From Trema orientale (taxonomy: Eukaryota; Streptophyta; Magnoliopsida; Rosales; Cannabaceae), in NCBI GenBank assembly GCA_002914845.1, contig JXTC01000049.1:773920-837919 (forward strand): a stretch of DNA of 64,000 nt. The letters are read 5' to 3'. How positions within the stretch are numbered: position 1 is the stretch's first letter; each line of letters opens with the position of its first letter. Positions 1 to 10,529 of this stretch are shown piece after piece. The notes beneath the pieces are model-generated. The model was not told the DNA's origin. It worked only from the letters and a program-made list of their open reading frames with translations, and did no database searches. Both the position numbers and the translations under genes were made by a program.

Positions 1-545
1 AAATGCTGAACTTTTTCTAACCTCCTATTGGCCGAATAAAAGGAGGCACATCTCTCATTTCTTCACACCATCTTCTCTTTTTTCATTCTCGTTTCTCTCA
101 ACATTCTACTTTTCACTTTAGTTCATCTAAGTTCTAGTTTTGGTTTTAGTTGTAGTTTTTGGAATAGTCTTGATAAAGTTTAGACCTAAATTTAGCTCGT
201 CAAAAGTAAAATTTGGTGTTCTGCTTGTTATTCTGAAAAATCATTGTATCCTTGGAGACAAATGCTACTTCAAGCACTCCAAGAGGAGGAAAATATATTT
301 TAAGGGCACTATATGATACACATGCATCAGTTCTACATTTATGGTTTGAATTTCTAACTACTCAAGTACTGTTTTAGATCTTCATTATATTGCTATTATA
401 CAATATTATATTGATGTTGATATAATTCATATAGTTGTTATCTTATTAATATATATATATATTAATATATATATATATTTGGTTTCATAATATGGGTTTG
501 TTCTTTACACGTATGCTTATTTGTGCTAATTGAGACTACCCCTAG
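1..545. other. intergenic, no gene seen
   Basis: A+T-rich DNA with no credible coding frame. A run of alternating TA with a short mirror (TTAATATATAT repeated twice) lies near 449-478. Nothing else is recognisable. Confidence 0.5.
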
Positions 546-980
546 GTTATTTCTGACTTCACAAATACTACTTTAATCGATTTCTTGAGGCTCCCCAAGT
601 GGGAGTGGCATCAAAAAAATCCAATATAAAACTAACCCTATTAAAAAAATATATAAAGAATTGTATTTATTAATATTAGCACCCCTTGTCATTCTAGATC
701 TCTTCTTGTGCACCCTATCAAATCAATTCTATTCACTACTCAATTTTGGTATTCCTCATGTCCTAAGTTATTTCTGACTTCACAAATACTACTTTAATCA
801 ATTTCTTGAGGCTCCCCAAGTGGCATAAAAAAAATCCAATATAAAACTAACCCTATTAAAAAAAAAAAAGAATTGTATTTATTAATATTAGCACCCCTTG
901 TCATTCAAGGTCTCTTCTAGTGCACCCTATCAAATCAATTCTATTCACTACTGAATTTTGGTATTCATCATGAAATTAAA
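546..980. repeat. two-copy tandem duplication, about 231 bp unit
   Basis: The text beginning GTTATTTCTGACTTCACAAA at 546 starts again at 777. The two units remain alignable throughout (TGAGGCTCCCCAAGTGG, ATTAGCACCCCTTGTCATTC and GTGCACCCTATCAAATC occur in both). They differ by scattered substitutions and a short indel after CCCAAGTGG. No reading frame is conserved, so this is a local non-coding duplication. Confidence 0.85.
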
Positions 981-1426
981 GAATTTTTTTTCTTAAGTAT
1001 TGTTTAAGTATTATTTTAGGGTATGAAAAAAATTTTATAATTAGTTACTAATTAAAATATTAAGCCATATAATAGCGCCATATTTCAAGAAAATATGACG
1101 TATCAAAATTATATTGGACAAAAAATGACCACGACGCCTCAAAATAAGTGAATTTCTTAGTGAAAAATTGTTAAGTTCGCACTACATCATCAAGGAATTT
1201 ATGCCACATTATTAATTGTGCCATGTATCACAACACTATGGGGCCATGTGTCAAGTTACTATTGGACGCCTTCATATTGCATATATCAAAATTAAGTTAG
1301 AGAGACTCATCCGTACCGTGTTGCACTCTAAAATAGGAGGTGTCACATTATTAATTGCTTCCTCAAAGTTAATAGTGACACACTTGTGAACTAGGTGTCA
1401 ACAAGCTATATGTTTACACCGCTTTT
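981..1426. other. intergenic, no gene seen
   Basis: No coding frame or splice structure can be supported. The stretch has phrases such as GACCACGACGCCTC and CTTAGTGAAAAATTG that look like old transposon text, but no ends or target duplications were found. Confidence 0.4.
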
Positions 1427-1440
1427 ACCGTTTGAAGCTT

Positions 1441-1612
1441 CTTTTTTTTTTTGGTACAATTGTTAGGTTAGTATGGAGAAGGGGGAGGGTTTTCTTCTTT
1501 TTTTTTTTTTTTCCTTTTTTTTTTGTGCAGTTGTTAAGTTAGTATGGAGAAGGGGAAGGATGGTGGGGTTTGATCCCAGCAGCTCATACTCCTCAAAGAG
1601 GAGCTCGTGGTA
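1441..1612 (-). mobile_element. SINE with 14-bp target duplication
   Basis: The body is flanked by a perfect duplication ACCGTTTGAAGCTT at 1427-1440 and 1613-1626. Read on the minus strand it ends in a poly(A)-like tail (plus-strand T runs) after TCCATACTAACTTAACAACTG. It carries a pol III B-box-like GGGATCAAACC near 1566-1576. The tail segment is present twice, giving two T runs, as if the 3' part duplicated. It shares its 3' text with the SINE at 24550-24663, which supports a common family. Confidence 0.75.
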
Positions 1613-1626
1613 ACCGTTTGAAGCTT

Positions 1627-2733
1627 TGCTTATATATAGGCTGCTTCTTGTAATCAATGATGCACACAGAATCCCCTCATTCTTTTTTTTTTTTTCTTTT
1701 TTTTTTTGTGGGTAAGAATCCCCTCGTTCATTTATTATTACTTTCAGTTTTCTTTCTCAAAAGCCATATCATCTAATCATTATTTGTACTGCCATTTTTT
1801 TCCCACCGTTCCTCTTAATATCTCTCTCTCTCTCTCTCTCTCTTTATCTTTAGCACATCCATCCTTTCTCACTCCCACTTACGTTCTTGCTCGATCATGG
1901 CTATTAACCAAAATCAATTGATTTTCATATGCCATATAAACTCCAATCTTTTATGTGATGTCAAGCATAGCCATATTATTTTGTGGAATTTATTATTCTA
2001 TCCCCTCGGTTTTTGTTCTTACATTATGTTGGTTTGGCAGTATATCATATAAACCCCATTGAACCAATCCTTTGTCTTTTGATCATACATGAGCCCACCT
2101 TTCTTCGTGTGCTCTTTTATATTTTTGAATTCTTGCTTTAAATTTCGTGCTCTATTTTCCTAATTCTCACCAATTTTGTCTCACTTTCTACTCTTAATTT
2201 TGTGATTAATCTAATCACAAAATTTATCATTACTCCAACTTCATATACTATAGATTTTTGGGTACTAACCACATTCTCACGTTTCATTAATTAACTAACA
2301 TAACCACTAAATATATTAACTAACATGTGCGATTTTTTTGTTGTTGGGTCATTTAATCTTTCATTTTGGGTTTAGGTTGGTAAATTCTGTTTTGGCAATT
2401 TTCTAATTTTCTAATGTTGTTAATCTCCACGCTTAAAAAATCAAAATTGCAGTTTGTCCAATATGCTTTATTTGATCTATGTTCATAAGAAAGAGAAGGT
2501 TGTGGGTTCCGTATTAACCAACACTGTTTTTTTTTTTTTTTTTGACATGTAATTTCAGTAAAAGATAATATGGATTAAAATTTTTTGAAAAAAAACGAGT
2601 TATTATCAATTTTGACTCTCTTAATTTTAAAACATATGGTGAAAAAAGGATGAACTATAAATCATTTAGAGAATTAGGAGTTTCGTTTAATAAAAAATTT
2701 GGAATTCCAGAATTAACTCTAACTCGGCCTCAG
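1627..2733. other. intergenic with (TC)n microsatellite
   Basis: A perfect CT/TC dinucleotide run lies at 1821-1843. The rest is T-rich DNA without a supported gene. The small open frame across the microsatellite is of simple-sequence composition and is not believed. Confidence 0.5.
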
Positions 2734-2892
2734 TCGAAAATTTTCGACTAAGTCAAAAGAAACAAAAATGAAGGAGACAACCACCATGTTCAATTGGAGT
2801 CGAAATTTTCGACTGGGATTGAAAATTTTTTGGTTGTCATTGGAAATTGATTGAACCAGCTGACAAGTTTGACCTTGTTCGAAAATTTTCGA
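2734..2892. repeat. three copies of a self-complementary TCGAAAATTTTCGA motif
   Basis: TCGAAAATTTTCGA occurs at 2734-2747 and 2879-2892, with a 13-bp variant TCGAAATTTTCGA at 2800-2812. The 14-mer equals its own reverse complement. Spacing is 66 and 79 bp. The motif may be internal text of a decayed element; no gene borders it. Confidence 0.8.
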
Positions 2893-2933
2893 TCCTAATA
2901 GACTGAATGCGTCGCCAAGAACGGGATTAGAAT

Positions 2934-3582
2934 TAGCGGTAATGGTTACGGATACTTAAAATCCAAACCAAACCGATTACACCGACTAATCCAATCCAAT
3001 TCAATTGTCAAAAATTAGATATCTAATTATAATTAGATTAGATTGGATGTTAAATTTTAGATTTTAATTAGATTAGTTTGGTTGGCTGATCTCATAGTAA
3101 AAAATCTAATTAAAACCGAACCAATCTAATTAATATTAAATAAATTAAAAAAATAAATATATTCAAGTGTTTTTCTATTTTTGGCTTGTATATCTCTTAA
3201 TAAAGACCATATTTCACTAAATTAAAAGAAAATTCTATCTCAACTAAGTAGTAAATTCATCTCTTTCCCTCATTTACTACCTCTTCTTAGAAGTAAATTG
3301 CAAAAAAGGCTAAGAGTTTGAGACTCTGGAGTTTTATTATGTTATATAAATTTCGATTTTTATTCTTTTAATTTGAAGCACATTAGAAAAAAATCTTCAA
3401 AAAATTTTGCTCATAACCGATTAAAAAAACCAATCCAATCTAATTACTAGTTGGATTGGATTTGATCAGTTTTTATAAGTAGATTGAATTAGATTGGATA
3501 ATAATTTCTTAAAACCGCCTTATAATTGGATTGGATGGAATATGACTAAAATAGATTGTATTCTAACCGATGAGTACCCCTA
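2934..3582. mobile_element. hAT-like non-autonomous element, degraded
   Basis: The left end TAGCGGTAATGGTTACGG and the reverse complement of the right end (TAGGGGTACTCATCGGTTAG) form an imperfect terminal inverted repeat. The interior is dominated by CCAATCCAATC and its reverse, typical of plant hAT derivatives. A clear 8-bp target duplication was not found, so the borders are uncertain. No transposase frame remains. Confidence 0.4.
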
Positions 3583-5786
3583 GTAGTGGTAGGGTGTTGT
3601 AAGTGATGGTTGTGATATAAAAGTAGTTTAGAATTTATCACAGAAGAATGTATTTTAAGGTTTTGTTAAGGAATAGGTATCTAAGTAATTTTAGATGTGT
3701 GATATGACAATAAGAGATATTTTTTAAAACATTTATGAATGAGTCTCTTTTTTCATTATGAGGGTCTTAGAAGACGCTTAAGTGTAAATACCACAAAAGG
3801 GAGGAACAGAGTATTTTTGTAAAACTTGGGTACAAGTATAACCCTTTTGTAATTGGCAGCGACAACATTGGCAGTTTGGGATTGTTTTGACTTTTATGCT
3901 TTATAAACGAGTATAGTGACATTATATAATTCGAGCGGCAAAAATAATAAAACCCTAAAATTCGAATTTAATTAAAAATTCTGGAAAAGAATTACTAAAA
4001 AATAAATATTTTTTTAAAGTAAAGAAGTCTCAAATTAAGGAAGGAAATCAATGATATTAAAATTTTCTCTTCCCTCCAAGAAAAAAAAAATCTACAGTTG
4101 ACTAATTAGAATCGCAAAAGAGGCAGTTGTTAAAGAAAGCCTGAAAATTTAAGCTAATTGAGGAAGTAACTAATCAATTCATTATTACAATTAAGCACTA
4201 CAAAAAATTTGAATCAAAGTTTATTTTAGTAAGTATCCATATGAAATACATAAGGAAAAGATTAGAAAGCTCAAATATTCGTAAGAAACCTCAAAAAAAA
4301 AGCAAAAGAAATTAACTGACTATCTAATTCATCATGAAGTGAGCAGTAAAATAAAACATTTATCGATTTGTTTTTTAAAACTGTATGAGAATTTTTCTAT
4401 TTTTGCCTCCAAAATATGTCGTTTAATAACTGTATCCCGTAAAATAATATCCCGTAAAATAAAGGGCACAAATATTAAAAAAATGTCAATTGGCCTCAAA
4501 CGATGCCAATATATATATATATATAAAGTTTTCAATGGGTATTTTTATTTTGAGAAATTTAGGTGGATAATCAATATTTTAAATTTGATTAAGTAGATGT
4601 CCACTTTTTAAATTTTATAGCTAAATGTCCAGGTATATATATTTTTACACTTAGTAGATAAACATATCTACTAATTTTAGTTACTGTGCTAAAATGTACT
4701 AGGTATATACTTTTTTATACTTAGTATATAAAGTTTTATACTTGGTATATAAGTATATATACCAGACATTTTCCTATAATATTTGACAAAATGACATTTA
4801 CTTAAATTAGGCCCAAAATTGTTCATATTTCTATATGACCCTTTTGTTTTTGTTCAATAGATCACTAAGTTTGCCCAATTTAAAAATAACCTACAATAAC
4901 AAATCATTTGATTCAATTTATTAATTACTAATTTATTTTTCTTTCTTTTCTTTTCGATACCTTTAATTTGAAACTATATGTACTATTATAAACTCAATAT
5001 TTCATCAAATTAGTTAAATATTTAATAATTTTTAATTACCTTTAATTTGAAACTATATGTATTATTATAAATTCAATCTTTCATCAAATTTATTTTTTAT
5101 TGGAAAAAAAGTAAATTCCAAGGTAGGCATAATTTTTATATTAGTAATATGTTGTTTTTTTTTAATTAAAAAAATTATGATATATAAAGAAACTACATTA
5201 AAAGAAAATATGTTAAAAAAAAAAAAAGAACTTTCTACGTGAAGTTGACTCTTCATTTAGTAAATATGAATTGTAAAAAGCTTAAAATTTGTTCACATTT
5301 TAATTAATTTCTTACTTTTTTAAACTTTAAATGAGAATACCAATTTTAAGAAAGAACTATTAATTTTATTTTTCTTCATAGTTAATTTTACGAAATGAAC
5401 CAAAAAAATATATATATATATAAAGAACTATATTGAAAGAAAATTTATTTAAAAAAAAACTTTATATATGAATTAACTTAAATTTTGTACGTTAATTAAT
5501 TTTTATTTTTGAAAACTTTAGACATGATTAATTATTAAATATACCTTCGTTTTGAGGACTTTAAATAATAATAATAATAAATGACCAACTCATCAGGTTA
5601 TCTATTTTTTACGTTTTAAATAACATTCTATATTTATACATATATTAATTCTATTATATTTTTTAGTAAAATAATTATATTATTATAGTCATCAGATTAA
5701 TATCTAATGGTCCAAATTAGAATACCCATCCATGGAGCAAAAATAAAAATCTTCATTGAAACCTCACATATATATATATACATATA
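3583..5786. other. intergenic, A+T-rich, no gene seen
   Basis: Very A+T-rich DNA. Around 4630-4770 the phrase ACTTAGTATATAA and its variants occur three times, with GGTATATATA and TATATACC in opposite orientation, perhaps a small relic MITE. All open frames are short, low-complexity and unsupported. Confidence 0.45.
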
Positions 5787-6031
5787 GGGCACCAATCCAG
5801 TAGGTATTTTTTTTTTTACCTATCCATAGGTATTAATTTGGCCAATGAAAATTTTTGTTGCACATTTTTTTATATTAAAAAGTAGGAGAGAGAAAAAGCA
5901 TTAATGATGCACGTCTTTTCATGCATCTTATTTTAGCCGTTAGATCATTGTTAGATGATGATCCAACGGCTAGAAAAAAAAATACCTACACATAGGTAAA
6001 AAAAAAAAAAATACCTACCGGATTGGCAACC
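5787..6031. mobile_element. MITE, copy 1 (Tourist-like ends)
   Basis: The left end reads GGGCACCAATCCAGTAGG. The reverse complement of the right end reads GGTTGCCAATCCGGTAGG, and both continue into TATTTTTTT. The centre holds a palindromic AGCCGTTAGATC/GATCCAACGGCT. Flanking ATA on both sides is compatible with a 3-bp target duplication. Copies 2 (6051-6314) and 3 (39213-40158) share ends and centre. Confidence 0.75.
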
Positions 6032-6050
6032 ATATATATATATAATATAT

Positions 6051-6314
6051 GGGCATTAATCCAGTAGGTATTTTTTTTGACCTATCCATAGATATTATTT
6101 TGTCCAATTAAATTTTATCACGCGTATCTTTTCATGATAAAAGTTGGAGAGAGAAAAGTACTAAATAATAGGTATTTATTTTTATATTTTTTTCAACTAC
6201 TCAAATTATGATAGCCGTTAGATTATGATCCAACGTCTAAAAAAAATACCTATAGATACATAAAAAAAAAACCTATAAATAGGTAAAAAAAAAATACCTA
6301 TTAGATTGGGAGCC
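6051..6314. mobile_element. MITE, copy 2
   Basis: Starts GGGCATTAATCCAGTAGG and ends, reverse complemented, with GGCTCCCAATCTAATAGG. It shares the internal TAGCCGTTAGATTATGATCC text with copy 1, only 19 bp away, and with copy 3. It holds no coding sequence. Confidence 0.7.
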
Positions 6315-6990
6315 TCTATATATATATGTATATATAATCTATATGTATATAATCTATTCCCAAAACTGATTAAAGGTACAATTCTCAAATCAAAAATAAC
6401 ATTTGGCGATTTTTATAACTTTTCATATAAAAGAGGCTAGTGAGCCAATATATATATATATTGGAGGAAAATTATAAAAATAAAATTTTTTAAGCTCTAT
6501 TTGGAACTTGGATTTATGGAGGGAAAGAAAAAAAATTTCAAGGGATTCTATTTTCTCTTGTTTTGCATTGAAATAAAAAACGATAGAAATTTTTCTCAAG
6601 AAAAGCGAGAGTTTGATTAGATGTTATTTTTTTAGTATATAGAATTTTAACACATTACTAATAAAGCTAAAAAATGTCAAAATAAAGCTCTATAAACTTT
6701 TAGGAAAAATATTTTTCTTCTTTATTTTTTCAAAACTTTTTCTTTGCAATTTTTTTCCCTTCTGAAATCTAAGTTCCAAACAGAGCCTTAGTGTAATAAG
6801 TTGTGAAGTGCTTCAAAATGAGAAAAAAATGGTTCTGAAAAAGAAAGAGGAAAAAAAAAGGATTGAATGTAACTTGAAGAAGATAGTTAACATCATGAAC
6901 AACATATATACGTAACAATTTGAAGTAACAACAAATTGAGATATATCACTGTTAGATGCTAACGCCTGACAATATATGAGAGTAGTTTTA
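6315..6990. other. intergenic, no gene seen
   Basis: A+T-rich DNA. Between about 6496 and 6787 the text GCTCTATTTGGAACTTGGATTT is answered in inverse by AAATCTAAGTTCCAAACAG, suggesting a further small MITE-like inverted repeat. No gene is supported. Confidence 0.4.
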
Positions 6991-7238
6991 GGCCCCGTTT
7001 GATTAAGTTTTTCAACAAGTTAAAAGTACTTATTGGCCAATTTCTATACCAAATAGTGTTTGGTAAAACTCAAGAAGCGGATTTTTTAAGAAATTTTGAC
7101 AAAGCCACAGTTAAAAGCCCAAGTTGGTGCAAGGGAGCTTCGGATTTTGATGGGTTAAGTAGACAACTACCACTTTTTTCAAATGTTTAACTAAATTTAC
7201 CACCATTATTAGATTCTACCACTTTTGGGAGGAGATTA

Positions 7239-7365
7239 GTCAAGAATCTATCAAGAATTCATCAAAAATCCGTCAAGAATCCATCAAGAATCTGTCAAGA
7301 TTATCACTAACATCAAGAATCTGTCAAGAATCCGTCAAGATCGTCAAGAATTCATCAAGAATTCA
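7239..7365. repeat. minisatellite with 11-bp unit
   Basis: Successive units GTCAAGAATCT, ATCAAGAATTC, ATCAAAAATCC, GTCAAGAATCC and so on run to about 7365 with one interruption near 7301-7311. The array is flanked by TACCAC on the left and GTGGTA on the right in inverted orientation. It lies in the left third of the Harbinger-type element. Confidence 0.8.
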
Positions 7366-7569
7366 TTTAAAAAAGTGGTATGATGGTAGATGTAATTAAT
7401 GAGGAAAATAAAGTGGTATTCACCTAATTTTTTCGATTTTGACTTGTGCGGGAATTTGTTTGGGCCTTTAATGAAAATTTCAATATACCAAAGATATCCC
7501 CAGACAAATAGAGAAATACCAACAACTATCCATGTGGTCTACTGGGCAGTACGAGTTCTCTATCCCCAA

Positions 7570-7795
7570 ACCAAACAACTCCACCAGCTTTAGCCAACAA
7601 TGGAGGAAGACGAGTGCAGCAGTGGGGTGGAGGTGGAGGAAGAAGCGACTCATTTCTTCGCGGACCCACGGGCGTCACGTTCACTCTCCCTCTAAGCTGC
7701 TTGTTCTCTGGCAACCATCACCATGTTATCCTCGGCAATTGCAGCGACCAGAGATCACCAGATAAAAACGGCACCAGGAGGTCATGTTTGGGTGA
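7570..7795 (+). other. G+C-rich exon-like island inside the transposon
   Basis: This stretch is far richer in G+C than its surroundings. It holds an ATG at 7600 opening a 31-codon frame (MEEDECSSGVEVEEE then a short tail to a stop). A second plausible frame from the ATG at 7723 runs into TTTGG followed by GTGAGC, a good donor, at about 7791. It may be part of a captured host gene or the element's own 5' exon. The product is not recognised. Confidence 0.3.
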
Positions 7796-9169
7796 GCACT
7801 GTGCCTATTCGAAGCCAATTATGGTCCTTAATATAGTTTAGAATCTTGCTTGTCTCAGTTTTGGTGCTTTTAATCGACAATCAAAGAAAAATCATTTGAG
7901 GGTTTGAATGGTTGGGTATGTTTTTCATGTAGGTTTTCTCTTATTTGACTATTAGAGAAGGGTTTTGCCGATCTTCTTGGCTTTGGTGGGCTTTCATTCT
8001 CTCATAGACACATTGCATATTGTTCTCATTTTTTTTCTAGTTTTTTGTTGGATATTTCGGATTATTTGAATTTTGTTTGAGTATTTTTTTTAATCTCTCT
8101 ACCTATGGGGTGTGATGAAAATTAGATCAATGTCAGTGTTCAACGAGAATTGAAGTTTATTAGTTCAATGTTAAGTAGTTATAGGTTCTGTAAATTATGT
8201 CAATTTTGAGTTGATTATCAGGTTCATGATACTAATTTGGGAGATGGGTATTATTTAGTACGTCCAACTATTATATTTAGAAATGTGGAAAGTTGAGCTC
8301 TACTTTGTCTCAAGATGTCATCATACAATTGTCTCTGTGAAGATCTAACAAAACTGTCCCTTTGATTATTGAAATTACAGAACAAGTCAATCCTTATGGA
8401 CTTCAGATTTCCTTGTAAAAAGCTTAATTATTCCCATGGTTCAGTAGTTCTATGTGACTAATTTGGATCAGGTAGAATATAGAGATTTCATAAAGAGGTT
8501 TCATAAAAAAGGTTTCTTATAAATTTTATAATCTTTGTTATGAACATCATATTTGCTTTAACGTGTTGTCTGATTGAAAAAACTTATCTCATAACTTGGT
8601 ATAATTTGGGGATGAATTGATTTGACTAATGCTATTGGTCTTGCGATTTTTTTAATATGTTGATTAGAATGTTTCGATATCTTCGTTAAAGATTATTTGG
8701 TAATAGTACTTTATAGCGATATAAAACCAGAGTTTAATGAATTTATCTGTGTCCTTTAAGATCTAAAGGAAAAGTATTAATCTTAATGAGTTTTTTGTGT
8801 AATGGGGTAGAAGCATTACTCAAGTCTTGTATTCCTGTATTATAAAGTATGACCCAATTAGTTTGTTTTACGAGATTTTGTTATGATTAGTGGGGTGAGC
8901 AGTAGAGTAACGAGATTATTAGTTTCTAGGAAACCCTTATACAATGAGTTTATTTGAGTTGGCTAATAAATTTGAGGCTCTAAAATAAGATGCTAATACA
9001 AGATGCCAATACTAGTTCCAGAAGCTATGGTAGTTCTAGGCTCTAAGTGTGTTATATATGTTCCTTTATTTTGTTATTTTTCTTACTATGGTTCTTTGTC
9101 ATTCTCAAGTAACAAAAGGGTTTATTATTAGCTATCATTTAATAATCACTCTGTATTTTATGCATTTGT

Positions 9170-9570
9170 AGAGATGGTGGAGTTATGACTTGGAGAGAAC
9201 CATTTCATACAGGGTGGCATTGCTTAAGAACTTCGTTTTGATGGTCGGAAAAGATTGCAGGCCCATCTATATTGAAACATGAGTCATTCTTTGTGTATAT
9301 TATTTTTTCAAGATGCTATTTCAAAATTTAGTTATCTGTTATAAATGTTTTAATCTTTTATTTTCTGACTGATGGTGAATGAAATGTTTCTTGTTCTTAC
9401 GTGATCCTTGATCTTGATTGCCTTTATGCAGGCAAATGGTTCAATATTATTTTGCATGCTGCAAAATTGCATCATATGGTATGGAGTTGGAATTGCTTTA
9501 CGTTCAACATGAATGGACAAATGTGGTTCATAGGTTCTACAAAATGTAGAGAAGAATACTCTTGACGTGA
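9170..9570 (+). other. possible further exon-like segments of the element
   Basis: A segment after ATGCATTTGTAG (from about 9172) and another after TTTATGCAG (from about 9433) have acceptor-like boundaries and lower A+T than the surrounding sequence. Neither has an open frame of useful length. They could be non-coding exons of a transcript starting at the island near 7600. Weak evidence. Confidence 0.2.
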
Positions 9571-10459
9571 ATTTGTTACTGTCTGTAATTTTTTCCCCCT
9601 TATTTTGCAATATAAATCGGAGAGGAAAATATATTTGAAATGAGATAATAGAATTATATATATGCTATTCTTAAAAAAACATCTTACTACTATTTATGCT
9701 ATTCTCAAAAGATTTGTTTCTCAAACATAATATAAGTAGTAAATTTAATTGTTTATTTTTGTATTATACCACCTTTTTTTTTTTTGGTTTTGAAAACTAC
9801 TTTTAAAAATATTAATATGCTTGATGTATGTTTAAAAAAATGAACAAATGTATTTAATAAGACTCTTTGCAAAATAACTTTAATTGTAAAATGATACTTA
9901 TTTTGGTTATTTTATATTTTCAAAGCAGTTCAGCTATAAAGTTTACCAAACATTATAATACAATTTTCTTAAATCACAGCACTTTAAAAGTATAATTTAT
10001 CAAACACTCAGCTACTTTATACTACAACAGATTTTTCCATCAGCACAGCTAACAGTGATTCTTTAATAATCCACAGCTATACCAAACTGGCCCTTAATTG
10101 CATTCTTTTCTACAGTACTTCTATATCTCAACTGATTTTAACGTGTATTTTTTTAATTATACTTTTTAATACAATTAAAATATCAGATATTTTAGTAGAA
10201 TTCACATATTTCACTGTTTTAACAATTAAAACTAGCATGATTCAAAACGAAAAAAAATATTAAAACTAGTAATAAAATATGAAAGTATAAAAGAGAGTGA
10301 AAAAGAAAGTGCAATAAGACATTCTTCTCGACAATATATAGTGTTTCCATTTATGAAAATTATCATCGATACATCTTTAGTTAGTTCAAATTGATCTACA
10401 TACACTGCAATAATAGAAACATTAAAACTTTTTGATATTATGTAATTCGTATTGCAAAC

Positions 10460-10529
10460 CTGAATAGCGTCCAAAGAAGATAACGAAACTCAGGATAACA
10501 ACTAAGCTGGATTTGTAACTCTTATCCAT
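10460..10529 (-). pseudogene. orphan signal-peptide exon of a defensin-like gene
   Basis: On the minus strand an ATG at 10529 opens 23 codons plus one base (70 nt), then the donor CAG|GTTTGC. The product starts MDKSYKSSLVV, followed by a hydrophobic core ending FFGRYS. It has the same layout as exon 1 of genes A and B: Met, one or two polar residues, a Ser, about 15 hydrophobic residues, and a phase-1 donor after Tyr-Ser or Cys-Ser plus G. No cysteine-rich second exon was found downstream on this strand. The Harbinger-type element begins only about 370 bp further on, so exon 2 was probably displaced or lost. Confidence 0.5.

Larger units (their letters stand above)
6991..10093. mobile_element. 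Harbinger-type non-autonomous element, 3.1 kb
   Basis: The left end is GGCCCCGTTTGATT and the right end, reverse complemented, is GGGCCAGTTTGGTA. This is the GGCC(N)GTTTGG form of plant PIF/Harbinger elements. Both flanks show TTA, the expected 3-bp target duplication. A second family member (20338-25092) is alignable next to both ends, for example TTCAATATACCAAA inside the left part and TTTATCAAACAC with ACTGTTTTATACTAC-like text near the right. No transposase is visible. It contains an 11-bp minisatellite and a G+C-rich exon-like island, listed separately. Confidence 0.6.
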
